In this document: piece after piece, positions 9,660 to 17,541 of the stretch
How positions within the stretch are numbered: position 1 is the first letter of the stretch
Layout of the letters: the number at the start of each line of letters is the position of its first letter
Assembly (NCBI RefSeq): GCF_000020785.1
Contig: NC_011126.1
Location: forward strand, 248,001-312,000
DNA: 64,000 bases
Direction of reading: 5' to 3'
Source of the DNA: Hydrogenobaculum sp. Y04AAS1
Lineage (GTDB): Bacteria > Aquificota > Aquificia > Aquificales > Aquificaceae
Translations under genes and position numbers: made by a program
The notes under the pieces: model-generated
Database searches by the model: none
Seen by the model: the letters and a program-made list of their open reading frames with translations, nothing else
What the model was told of the DNA's origin: nothing

Positions 9660-9899
9660 ATGAGCCAAGCTAAGGATCTTGTGGAAATCTTCGCAAAAAG
9701 CCTAGTAGAGGACTTATCAAAGGTAAACGTAGTTGAAGTCGAGGGAGAACAAACCGTTGTTATAGAGTTAAGGGTTGGCCCTCAAGATATAGGTAAGGTT
9801 ATAGGTAAACAAGGGCGCATAGCCAAGGCTCTGAGAACACTTGTATCGGCTATGGGTAGAAAAAGCGGCAAAAAATATATGTTAGAGATTATAGAGTAA
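9660..9899 (+). CDS. khpA: KH-domain RNA-binding protein (KhpA/YlqC family)
   Basis: The 79-residue protein consists of a single KH domain, with RVGPQDIGKVIGKQGRIAKALRTLVSAMG carrying the GxxG loop (GKQG). Family members bind RNA with a partner KhpB and affect cell division or small RNA function in Gram-positive bacteria. It follows rpsP by 13 bases with an AGGAGG site, the standard rpsP-khpA pairing. Confidence 0.9.
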   Translation: MSQAKDLVEIFAKSLVEDLSKVNVVEVEGEQTVVIELRVGPQDIGKVIGKQGRIAKALRTLVSAMGRKSGKKYMLEIIE

Positions 9900-9917
9900 T
9901 AATTTTATAAGACGATT

Positions 9918-9938
9918 CGCCCATTACTTGTGTGGGCG
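9918..9938 (+). terminator. Hairpin after khpA, possible terminator
   Basis: CGCCCA (9918-9923) and TGGGCG (9933-9938) form a perfect 6-bp stem with a 9-base loop, 19 bases after the khpA stop. The following GTGTTTGTTG is only moderately U-rich, so termination may be partial. Confidence 0.45.
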
Positions 9939-10022
9939 GTGTTTGTTGATAATAAAAATAAACGTTGCCTATTCTATAAAATTTACTATATTTATATTAA
10001 AAGATTTATAAGGAGAAACAAA

Positions 10023-11117
10023 ATGTCATTATTCTCAAAACTTAGTTTAGAACTACAAAAAGCTTTGGAGGATGCTGGATACAAAGAACCAACACCCATT
10101 CAAAGGGATGCTATTCCTTTAGCGTTGGAAGGTTACGATATCTTGGGACAAGCCGCCACCGGGACAGGGAAGACAGGGGCCTTTGCTATACCAATAGTGG
10201 AAAAGCTTCAAAAGGGGAAACCAGATGTCAAAGCTCTTGTGCTGACACCTACCAGGGAGTTGGCTATACAGGTAAAAGAGCAAATATATATGCTTACCAA
10301 ATATAAAAGGCTTTCTTCTTATGTATTTTACGGTGGGACTTCTGTAAAACAAAATTTGGATATTTTGCAAAATAAAAACGTGGATATCTTGATAGGAACT
10401 CCTGGACGTATAAAAGATCTCATCGATAGGAAGGCTTTAAATTTGTCAAAAGTAGAATATCTTGTTTTAGATGAATTTGATCAAATGCTTGATATGGGCT
10501 TTATAGAAGACATAGAATATATAATAAGCTTTTTGCCAAAAGAAAGGACCACTTATATGTTTTCTGCCACTGTACCAAGCCGTATTGAGCTTTTAGCAAA
10601 AAGATTTTTAAAGAGTGATTTCAAATTTGTGAAGGTACAGTCGGTAGAGTTAAAACCAAACATAGAAGAGAAGATGATAAAGCTATCTTCACCTGGAGAA
10701 AAAATACACGAACTTATGCATATAATAGACACCCATCCTATGGAAAAAATGTTAATTTTTGTAAAAACTAAAAAAGATGCAAAAGATTTATTTTTCTTGC
10801 TTACAAAAAAAGGCATAAGAGCTCAAGCTCTTCATGGAGATCTCACACAAAGACAGAGGGAAAAAGCTCTAAGTGCATTTAAATCTGGTGCCGTTAGTAT
10901 ATTGATAGCTACCGATGTAGCCGCCAGAGGTCTTGATATAAAAGATGTAGGAGTTGTAATAAACTACAACATACCAGAAGACCCAGAGCTTTACATACAT
11001 AGAATAGGAAGAACTGGTAGAATAGGCAAAAGCGGTAAAGCGTTCTCTTTAATATGTCCAGAGGACTCCAAAGCGTTGTGGCGCATAAAGAAGCTTAGGT
11101 CAAAAATATCGGTGTAA
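10023..11117 (+). CDS. DEAD-box ATP-dependent RNA helicase
   Basis: The 364-residue protein has all core motifs in order: a Q-motif (GYKEPTPIQRDAIPLALEG), motif I ATGTGKT, PTRELAIQ, TPGR, motif II, SAT, and HRIGRTGR. Motif II reads DEFD instead of the usual DEAD. There is little beyond the two RecA domains, so it is a minimal RhlE/CshA-like enzyme, probably acting in ribosome assembly or RNA turnover. I chose the ATG at 10023 after an AAGGAGA site; an in-frame ATG at 9930 lies in the preceding hairpin and adds unrelated residues. Confidence 0.93.
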   Translation: MSLFSKLSLELQKALEDAGYKEPTPIQRDAIPLALEGYDILGQAATGTGKTGAFAIPIVEKLQKGKPDVKALVLTPTRELAIQVKEQIYMLTKYKRLSSYVFYGGTSVKQNLDILQNKNVDILIGTPGRIKDLIDRKALNLSKVEYLVLDEFDQMLDMGFIEDIEYIISFLPKERTTYMFSATVPSRIELLAKRFLKSDFKFVKVQSVELKPNIEEKMIKLSSPGEKIHELMHIIDTHPMEKMLIFVKTKKDAKDLFFLLTKKGIRAQALHGDLTQRQREKALSAFKSGAVSILIATDVAARGLDIKDVGVVINYNIPEDPELYIHRIGRTGRIGKSGKAFSLICPEDSKALWRIKKLRSKISV

Positions 11118-11156
11118 TTTTATTTTATTTTTATGTTTATGCTGTAAAATATATTC

Positions 11157-11246
11157 ATGACTATTTTACTTTATGTGTTCGCTTTTGCGATTTTTGTAAG
11201 CGCTGTGTTGTTTGTGGCGTTTGTTTTGATAAAAGCTGAAAAATAA
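11157..11246 (+). CDS. Possible 29-residue single-span membrane peptide
   Basis: An ATG at 11157 opens MTILLYVFAFAIFVSAVLFV, a single hydrophobic helix, ending in IKAEK before TAA. A TAAAAT -10-like hexamer (11145-11150) ends 6 bases before the ATG, so a leaderless transcript is possible. It faces the minus-strand thiD. The helix plus short charged tail recalls small oxidase- or pump-associated subunits, but I cannot assign a family and no partner genes are adjacent. Confidence 0.4.
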   Translation: MTILLYVFAFAIFVSAVLFVAFVLIKAEK

Positions 11247-11249
11247 AAA

Positions 11250-12029
11250 CTATGGGGTGCTTATGTTAAGTACGCCCCAGCTATCTTTGTCATTGTTTAG
11301 CATATATCCTTGTTTTATCGCTCTATCTACGTAATCTTTGGCTTTTATTATGGAAGCCTTTACGTCGTTTCCAATGGCTAAATAAGATGCTATAGAAGAA
11401 GCGTAGACGCATCCCGTGCCATGTGTAGTTCTTGTTTCTATAAAATCTTTTTTTATTTCAAAGCTTTCTTCCATACTTTTGTAAAAATCAACGCCTGGCT
11501 CATCTTCTCTATGTCCACCTTTTATGACTACATGCTTTACTCCCATATCAAGAAAGACGTTTGCCGCTTGTTCTATATCATTTTTAGTTTTTATATCAAT
11601 ACCTGTTATAAAAGAGGCTTCTTTTATGTTTGGTGTTATGATGGTGGCTTTTGATACTATTAAATCTTTATAAAGTTCTAAGCTTTTAAAAAGAGGTGTA
11701 TCGTTTTTGGAAAAAAGAGGCGTATCCACTACCACGTGTTCTGGCTTTAATGTGTCTATAGCTTTTGATATAAGTCTTATGGCTTTGTCATCTCCTACTA
11801 CACCTATTTTTACAACTTTAGGCTTTACATCTAGTATATCTATATGTTTTTTAATAATATCTGGTTCTAAAAATATTACTTCTTTTACCCCTTTGGTATT
11901 TTGAATCACAAAAGAGGTGGTTATGCAAACTGGATGCGCTCCTATACAAGTTATTGTCCTGGCATCTGCTATAACTCCTGCTCCAGAGGTTTGATCATAT
12001 CCTGCAAATACAAGCACTATACTTTTCAT
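11250..12029 (-). CDS. thiD: Hydroxymethylpyrimidine phosphate kinase (ThiD family)
   Basis: The 259-residue ribokinase-fold protein begins VLVFAGYDQTSGAGVIADARTITCIGAHPVCITTSFVIQNT and has the catalytic GTGCVYASSIASYLA segment near the end. ThiD phosphorylates hydroxymethylpyrimidine phosphate to the diphosphate for thiamine synthesis. The first motif reads GYDQTSGAG where GSDPSGGAG is usual, a mild divergence. It overlaps lptB by 4 bases (ATGA) and is translated from the same transcript. Confidence 0.85.
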   Translation of the reverse strand: MKSIVLVFAGYDQTSGAGVIADARTITCIGAHPVCITTSFVIQNTKGVKEVIFLEPDIIKKHIDILDVKPKVVKIGVVGDDKAIRLISKAIDTLKPEHVVVDTPLFSKNDTPLFKSLELYKDLIVSKATIITPNIKEASFITGIDIKTKNDIEQAANVFLDMGVKHVVIKGGHREDEPGVDFYKSMEESFEIKKDFIETRTTHGTGCVYASSIASYLAIGNDVKASIIKAKDYVDRAIKQGYMLNNDKDSWGVLNISTP

Positions 12030-12742
12030 AGCTCTATTTCATATCCTATGTATACTTCCCTTACTTTGTTGTTTTTTAACAAATCTTTTGGAGTCCCTTC
12101 TGCCAACACGCTCCCGTGGTTTATTATATAACCTCTATCTATCAATCTTAAAAGCTCAAAGACGTTGTGATCGGTAATGAGTATACCGATGTTTTTTTCT
12201 TTTAGATCTAAAAGCATTTTTTTTATATCTGAAATAGCCACTGGATCTACTCCAGCAAACGGTTCGTCAAGCATTATGTAAGATGGTTCTATCAAAAGAC
12301 ATCTTGCCACCTCTAATTTTCTTTTCATACCACCGGATAATTCACCTGCTTTTTTATCTTTGTGTTCTAAAAGCCCGAAACTTTGAAGGAGTTCTTCAGA
12401 TATATTTTGTGCATCTTTTTTGTTTTTGTATATAAAATCTGCAAACATAAGCATGTTCTCCCAGGTTGTTATCTCTTCAAACAAAGAATGCTCTTGAGGC
12501 AAGAAAGAAAGACCAAATGTCGCTCTTTTGTAAGGTGGGTAATGGGTTACTTCTTGATCGTCTATTTTTATAGTTCCCTTATCAACTTTTATAAAGCCAG
12601 AAATAGCATTAAATATCGTGGTTTTACCAGCACCGTTTGGACCCATAAGCCCTATTATTTCACCTGGGTGTATTTGTAACGATACATTGGATATTATAGG
12701 GTTGTTTTTGATGCTTTTAGAAATATTTGATACTTCTATCAT
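12026..12742 (-). CDS. lptB: LPS export ABC transporter ATP-binding protein LptB
   Basis: The 238-residue ABC ATPase has Walker A GPNGAGKTT, the Q-loop LPQEHSLFEEITTWEN, signature LSGGMKRKLEVAR, Walker B IMLDEPFAGVDP and the switch ITDHNV. The DEPFAGVDP and ITDHNVFELL segments are characteristic of LptB, which powers LPS transport from the inner membrane to the cell surface. An unusual short aliphatic motif replaces the usual TVEENI sequence. KdsB elsewhere in the window supports an LPS-bearing cell. Confidence 0.87.
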   Translation of the reverse strand: MIEVSNISKSIKNNPIISNVSLQIHPGEIIGLMGPNGAGKTTIFNAISGFIKVDKGTIKIDDQEVTHYPPYKRATFGLSFLPQEHSLFEEITTWENMLMFADFIYKNKKDAQNISEELLQSFGLLEHKDKKAGELSGGMKRKLEVARCLLIEPSYIMLDEPFAGVDPVAISDIKKMLLDLKEKNIGILITDHNVFELLRLIDRGYIINHGSVLAEGTPKDLLKNNKVREVYIGYEIEL

Positions 12743-12747
12743 AAAAT

Positions 12748-13311
12748 CTATGCCAGCAGTTTGTCAAAGGTCTTTATTTCTTGGACGTTGTTTAATGCTG
12801 CAAAATCTTTGGCAGATTCTAAGGATGAAAATGCATATATGTCGTCGTTTATGCTGACGTAAAAAGCTTTCTTACCATCTATCCACTGCTTTGTTTGGAA
12901 GTCTTTTGTATAAATAGATTTGATGTTTTTATCTTTTATGTTTAGCTTTCTGTAAGATATATAAAAATCCATATCTTTAATAAATTTTAACATATCCTTA
13001 AAGGAGTCAAAATACATATATTTACCATCTAAGTAAATTTCTGTTATGGCGTTTGGGTGTGAATATACGAAAGCCCCACAAACGGGACATCTGTCTGATG
13101 TCCTTACTTCAGAAGGTTCTTTGTATGCGTTTTTTATATTGTAATATGTATAGATACCAAAAAAAGACATCAGTATCACTGGGCCTACAATAACCCAAGC
13201 CACTTCAAACCATCTTACGTTTAGCCTTGTAAGCGTGAGTCTATAAAAGCCATAAAGTATAAGTCCTATTTGTGCAAGCATTAGAAGCCATAATGGATTT
13301 ACCTTTCTCAT
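12748..13311 (-). CDS. Membrane-anchored NosL-domain protein
   Basis: The 187-residue protein has two N-terminal transmembrane helices (about residues 8-27 and 36-58) followed by a NosL-like domain: CPVCGAFVYSHPNAITEIYLDGKYMYFDSFKDMLKFI, and later TKQWIDGKKAFYV. The family binds copper and serves nitrous oxide reductase assembly where nosZ is present. Here the neighbours are lptB and thiD and no nosZ is visible, so a wider metal-handling role is possible. The start is inferred; an AT-rich -10-like stretch lies directly before the ATG. Confidence 0.72.
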   Translation of the reverse strand: MRKVNPLWLLMLAQIGLILYGFYRLTLTRLNVRWFEVAWVIVGPVILMSFFGIYTYYNIKNAYKEPSEVRTSDRCPVCGAFVYSHPNAITEIYLDGKYMYFDSFKDMLKFIKDMDFYISYRKLNIKDKNIKSIYTKDFQTKQWIDGKKAFYVSINDDIYAFSSLESAKDFAALNNVQEIKTFDKLLA

Positions 13312-13366
13312 ATCATATTAAATATAAAAATTTTTTGAATTTTTCAAGCTTTTACGATATATATGA

Positions 13367-13372
13367 TATAAT
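13367..13372 (+). promoter_or_regulatory. -10 element directly before the SapC-like gene
   Basis: TATAAT at 13367-13372 lies 6 bases before the ATG at 13379, and no Shine-Dalgarno site fits between them. The -35 region is not convincing. The spacing predicts a leaderless mRNA. Confidence 0.5.
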
Positions 13373-13378
13373 TGTTTT

Positions 13379-14083
13379 ATGTTAGGTATATACAACTATC
13401 CAAAAGTTATCAATACGGTGGAGGATAAACCTTTAGAAATTTGCATGCCAAAAAACTACTCTTTTAGTAGAGATTTTACGATAGTACCGGTGGGCATGTC
13501 TGAGTTGGTTTATTTAGCGGCTCTTTATCCTATTGTATTCGCTCATCATGAAGGGGTTTTTGCAGCGTTTGCTGTTTTAGGAGGCGATACAAACCACTAT
13601 CTCACAAAAGATGGCAAATGGAAGATAGACCATAAGCCAAAGGTGCTTGACTTTTATCCTTTTGGTGCTATAAGGGATAGGGCTACCAACAACATAGTGG
13701 TCTTTTACGATAAGATGCCAGAAGAGTCCACCGAATGTGAGGAGATGGAATTTATAAATGTGCTTGGCGAGGCTACAGAACATCTTCAAAGAATATCTCA
13801 AATGGCTGTTGGTTTTTATCAGGATTTTGAAATAGCGGCAAATCTTATAAAAGAAATGCATGATCTTAAAATCTTAAGACAGACGGATTTAGAGTTAAAG
13901 ATAGACAATGATGAAAAGTTTATTATAGAAGGTGCAGTGATGCCAGACCCTGGTGTGCTTCTTGGCATTTCTCCAGAAAAGCTTTACGATCTTACCAGAA
14001 GGGGTGTGACGCCGGTAATATACAACGTTGCATCTTCTTTGATGAATGTAGAGTTTATAAGATATTTAAAGAGGATGGGTTGA
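13379..14083 (+). CDS. SapC family protein
   Basis: The 234-residue protein resembles the SapC family: an N-terminal KNYSFSRDFTIVPVGMSELVYLAALYPIVFA segment, then a central region with GGDTNHYLTKDGKW and DFYPFGAIRD, and a C-terminal LLGISPEKLYDLTRRGVTPVIYNVASSL. The family's function is unresolved; it has been linked to surface layers or peptide resistance. It is probably cytoplasmic, with no signal peptide. It is followed after one base by a large glycosyltransferase gene, suggesting a role in surface glycans. Confidence 0.7.
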   Translation: MLGIYNYPKVINTVEDKPLEICMPKNYSFSRDFTIVPVGMSELVYLAALYPIVFAHHEGVFAAFAVLGGDTNHYLTKDGKWKIDHKPKVLDFYPFGAIRDRATNNIVVFYDKMPEESTECEEMEFINVLGEATEHLQRISQMAVGFYQDFEIAANLIKEMHDLKILRQTDLELKIDNDEKFIIEGAVMPDPGVLLGISPEKLYDLTRRGVTPVIYNVASSLMNVEFIRYLKRMG

Positions 14084-14084
14084 T

Positions 14085-16298
14085 ATGGAGATAATAAGAG
14101 TAAAAAAGACTTTTAAGCATCCTTACGCCGGTGGTGCAGATTTTCACACATTCATGGAAAAAAGCAGGTATGTGATAGCAAGAGACCTAATGGCTCAGCT
14201 TCCAAGAGATAACTACGAACAAACCAAAGTTCCAGAACTACCAAAAGAATATTACGGTGAAGATTTAAATGGGAAAAGTTTGCTCGTTTTGAACTTGTTT
14301 GCTCTTGGTGACTCTTTAATGTTTACACCAATCTTAAAGCATCTTAAAACTAAGTATCCTAAAAGCTACATAATAATGGAAACAAGAAAAGGGTATAACC
14401 TATTAGAAGGTAATCCTTATGTGGACGAGTTTATATACACACCGGTCTCTTACACAAGATTTAAAGAAGTAGATTATTATACCGATTGCTATGAGTACGT
14501 TGGTTCTTATTTCTACAACTATATGAATTTGGTGGATTTTTGGGCTGCAAAGTTAAGACAGTTTGACATAAAAGATAAAGACCCTGTGGTAGTCCCGCAG
14601 CAAGAAGCTATAGATTACATGAAGTCTATTGTTCAAAAGATAAAAGATGAAAATCCTGGTAAAAAGATAATTATGGCACATATGGTGGCTTCATCTATAC
14701 ATAGAAGCTTGCCTCCTTATCTTGTATCAAAAATAATAGATAAAATGAAAGATGAGTATGTTTTTATTACCGCCCATCCAAAATGGGAAGCTCCAGCTGT
14801 AGATATATCAAAAGAGCTTTATATGATGGATGTGGAGAATTTATCCCCTTATATGGAAAAACCCCAGTACCTTGTAGCGGCAATTCAAGAAGTAGATGGA
14901 GTTATTTCAGCGGATACAGTTGTACCACACATAGCAGCGGCGTTAAAAAAACCATGTGTAGTAATATCTGGTGGTGTCGCCCCAGAGTCTCAGCATTTTC
15001 CTAAAATGAGTTATACTACGGCACAACCAGTTTACGCAAGATATATCGGTAATACATGTTCTGCTCCTTGTATAATGCATGCTGTAGCAGGTCCTTGCCA
15101 AGAGGCCCAAATAAAACAAAAATTTTACAGCCCTTGTTTTGACAACATAAATGTAGAAGAAGTGGTGGAAAAGTTTAAAACCCTCGTTTACTACATAGAA
15201 AACAAAGATAAAGACATACCAGATGAGTGTCCTATTTGTAAGGAAAAAAATGTATTTTTTGAAGAAGTGGAGATCTCCTGGGGATATAGACTTTGGGAAT
15301 GTAGCGTTTGTGGTTCTATATTCTCTTTGCCAAGAAAAGCCAAAAAAACCCTGGATGATCTATTGAAAGAAGACTACCCAAATTCCCAACAGATTCAACC
15401 TTTTTACGATACAAAAGATACACAGCAGATTGATGAGCTTGATAACAAAGAAAAGCTTGGTATTTCAAATATATATACCATATACACCTACCCTACTATA
15501 AGAGCTTTGTTGGATATAGAACCTGCTCTAAAAGGCAAAAAAATGCTTGATATAGGTTTTAACAGCGGTAGGCTTTTGGCTGTAGCCCACGAACTTCTAA
15601 ACTTAGATGTATATGGTGTAGAACGCTCAGAAAACCAAGTAGAAAAGGTTAAAAAAGCTCTTAAAGATATAAAAATAGATATTGCTAAAGTCCTGGATCA
15701 TAAATATATTAAAAACCTAAAGCAAAAATGGGGAAGCTTTGGTATTGTGATTTTAGAAAATATAATAGGAAACTTGGAATATCCATACGAATTTTTTAAA
15801 GCTGTAAAAGATTTGATGGAAGAAGATGGAATTGTCATATTTACATTTCCTAACAAAGATAGACCTTATATAAAAGTTAGAAAAGGTTTAGACTGGTCTG
15901 TGGAAGACAATGATTATAACTATACTCTTAATAGAGTAAGCGTTAGAGGGTTAGAGATAGCCTTGAGAAAAGCGGGATGGAATTATACTTATGGCAATGC
16001 TACCCCGATTTTTCCGGGTGATATAGTACAAATCATGGGTCCACCCCCAGTTTTGACTTTAAATACTGGCAACAACCAACAAATGAACATAAACCCAGCT
16101 GGCATGGAGACATATATTTATAACTACATGAAACCTATATTTAACGCTTTTTCCCTACATGGTCAATTTGGTATAGTGCTAGCTTCTAAAAAGCCTATAA
16201 ACAACTACTGGTTTAAAAGGCTTGATGTATTGTGGGAACTTATCCAAACAAACGTTATGAGAAGAGAGTATATAGTAAATACATATTTAGAGCGATGA
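14085..16298 (+). CDS. Fused family 9-like glycosyltransferase and SAM-dependent methyltransferase
   Basis: The 737-residue protein has three parts. Residues about 60-370 resemble a heptosyltransferase-like GT9 fold (LLVLNLFALGDSLMFTPILKHL, and ISADTVVPHIAAALKKPCVVISGG). A zinc-ribbon-like segment follows with C382-x2-C385 and C406-x2-C409. The C-terminal part contains a class I methyltransferase with the SAM-binding motif MLDIGFNSG at 487-495 and GIVILENIIGNL. It probably adds and modifies a sugar on a surface glycan. The adjacent SapC-like gene starts the same transcript. The acceptor is unknown. Confidence 0.72.
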   Translation: MEIIRVKKTFKHPYAGGADFHTFMEKSRYVIARDLMAQLPRDNYEQTKVPELPKEYYGEDLNGKSLLVLNLFALGDSLMFTPILKHLKTKYPKSYIIMETRKGYNLLEGNPYVDEFIYTPVSYTRFKEVDYYTDCYEYVGSYFYNYMNLVDFWAAKLRQFDIKDKDPVVVPQQEAIDYMKSIVQKIKDENPGKKIIMAHMVASSIHRSLPPYLVSKIIDKMKDEYVFITAHPKWEAPAVDISKELYMMDVENLSPYMEKPQYLVAAIQEVDGVISADTVVPHIAAALKKPCVVISGGVAPESQHFPKMSYTTAQPVYARYIGNTCSAPCIMHAVAGPCQEAQIKQKFYSPCFDNINVEEVVEKFKTLVYYIENKDKDIPDECPICKEKNVFFEEVEISWGYRLWECSVCGSIFSLPRKAKKTLDDLLKEDYPNSQQIQPFYDTKDTQQIDELDNKEKLGISNIYTIYTYPTIRALLDIEPALKGKKMLDIGFNSGRLLAVAHELLNLDVYGVERSENQVEKVKKALKDIKIDIAKVLDHKYIKNLKQKWGSFGIVILENIIGNLEYPYEFFKAVKDLMEEDGIVIFTFPNKDRPYIKVRKGLDWSVEDNDYNYTLNRVSVRGLEIALRKAGWNYTYGNATPIFPGDIVQIMGPPPVLTLNTGNNQQMNINPAGMETYIYNYMKPIFNAFSLHGQFGIVLASKKPINNYWFKRLDVLWELIQTNVMRREYIVNTYLER

Positions 16299-16945
16299 AG
16301 ATAAAGCTTAAGATAAAAAGACAGGATAGGTTTGAAACTTACGAAGTGCCCTACAAAGAGGGTATGACGCTTTTAGACGCTTTAAAGTATATAAAAGAGT
16401 ATTTGGACCCTTCTTTGGCTTTTAGGCAGTTTTGCGGGGCTGGTATATGTGGTACTTGCGCTGTAAACGTTAACGGTTTTCCTAAGCTAATATGCAAAGA
16501 ACAGGCGTTGTCCTATGCTTTAGATGAAAATCCAACGGTTTTGGAACCTTTAAACAACGCTGAAGTTGTAAAAGATTTGGTGGTAGATATCTCAAATATG
16601 TCTTATAGAATAAAAGCTTATAAAGCTTGGATAACCCCCATTGAAACCAATTTAAAGATAGATCAAGAGCTTAGTAAGAAAATAGAAGAGTCATCCGATT
16701 GCATACTTTGTTATGCTTGTCAGAGCTTTTGTCCAGAAGTAGCCGATAAAGATTATGCAGGACCGCTGTTTTTTGCTAAACTCTACAGACTCTTTATAGA
16801 CCCAAGAGACCGTGAACATGGTATTAGGCTTTTAGAAGCAAAAGATACTTTAATATTGCACTGCCTTTCTTGCAACAAGTGTAACAACGCATGTCCTAAA
16901 GAGGTAAAACCTGCCACTTTGATAAGGGAGCTTTTGGATAGTTGA
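16295..16945 (+). CDS. Succinate dehydrogenase/fumarate reductase-type iron-sulfur subunit
   Basis: The 216-residue protein has an N-terminal plant-ferredoxin-like domain with a [2Fe-2S] motif FCGAGICGTCAV and a C-terminal domain with CILCYACQSFCP and CLSCNKCNNACPKEVKP for the [4Fe-4S]/[3Fe-4S] clusters. This is the SdhB/FrdB layout. No flavoprotein or membrane subunit is adjacent, so it works with subunits encoded elsewhere. I chose the ATG at 16295 (ATGA overlap with the previous stop); a GTT/ATG extension upstream lies within the previous gene and is not conserved. Confidence 0.85.
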   Translation: MKIKLKIKRQDRFETYEVPYKEGMTLLDALKYIKEYLDPSLAFRQFCGAGICGTCAVNVNGFPKLICKEQALSYALDENPTVLEPLNNAEVVKDLVVDISNMSYRIKAYKAWITPIETNLKIDQELSKKIEESSDCILCYACQSFCPEVADKDYAGPLFFAKLYRLFIDPRDREHGIRLLEAKDTLILHCLSCNKCNNACPKEVKPATLIRELLDS

Positions 16946-17415
16946 GTCAAGTTATATATCCAGGGACTTTCGATCCACCTCATTTAGGGCACCTTGATAT
17001 AGTAAAAAGAGCCTCTTATATATTCGATGAGGTATTTATAGCGATAGCGAAAAATCCTCATAAGAACCCTATGTTTGAAGCCAATGTCAGGAAAAATCTT
17101 TTTGATAAAATACTAAAAGCAGAAAATTTAAAAAATGTCTATGTAGAGATTTTTGATATTACACTGGTTGAATATGCCAAATCAAAAGATATAAAGCTTG
17201 TGATAAGAGGTGTGAGGCTTTTTACGGATTTTGAGTACGAGCTTCAAATATCGATGAGTAATTATATATTGGGTGGTCTTGAAACGCTTTTTATGATGCC
17301 AAGCCAAGAGTACATACATATAAGCTCCACTATAGTTAGGGATCTGATAAAGTATAAAGCCTCTTTAAAAGGTTTTGTGCACCCTATTATAGAAAAAGAT
17401 GTCCTTTTATCTTAA
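16942..17415 (+). CDS. coaD: Phosphopantetheine adenylyltransferase
   Basis: The 157-residue protein has the nucleotidyltransferase T/HxGH motif (YPGTFDPPHLGHLDIVKRA), RGVR, and the C-terminal EYIHISSTIVRDLIKYKA signature of CoaD. It makes dephospho-CoA from 4'-phosphopantetheine in coenzyme A synthesis. The start is TTG overlapping the previous stop (TTGA), and it opens exactly at the conserved MSQVIYPGTFDPP. Confidence 0.95.
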   Translation: MSQVIYPGTFDPPHLGHLDIVKRASYIFDEVFIAIAKNPHKNPMFEANVRKNLFDKILKAENLKNVYVEIFDITLVEYAKSKDIKLVIRGVRLFTDFEYELQISMSNYILGGLETLFMMPSQEYIHISSTIVRDLIKYKASLKGFVHPIIEKDVLLS

Positions 17416-17468
17416 AATATAAAATTTTTATAAAAATGTTGTTTTATCGTTATCTTTAAACAAACATA

Positions 17469-17497
17469 TTGACTTTTCTTCTATTTGGTGTCATTAT
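17469..17497 (+). promoter_or_regulatory. Possible promoter for the sulfur-reductase operon
   Basis: TTGACT (17469-17474), 17 bases, then CATTAT (17492-17497) precede a leader with a TTGGAGG site before the ATG at 17542. The 126-base gap holds no Fnr-type box that I can see. Confidence 0.4.
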
Positions 17498-17541
17498 ATT
17501 ATTATAGTTTTATTTAGTTAGTATTAACTTGGAGGTTCACT

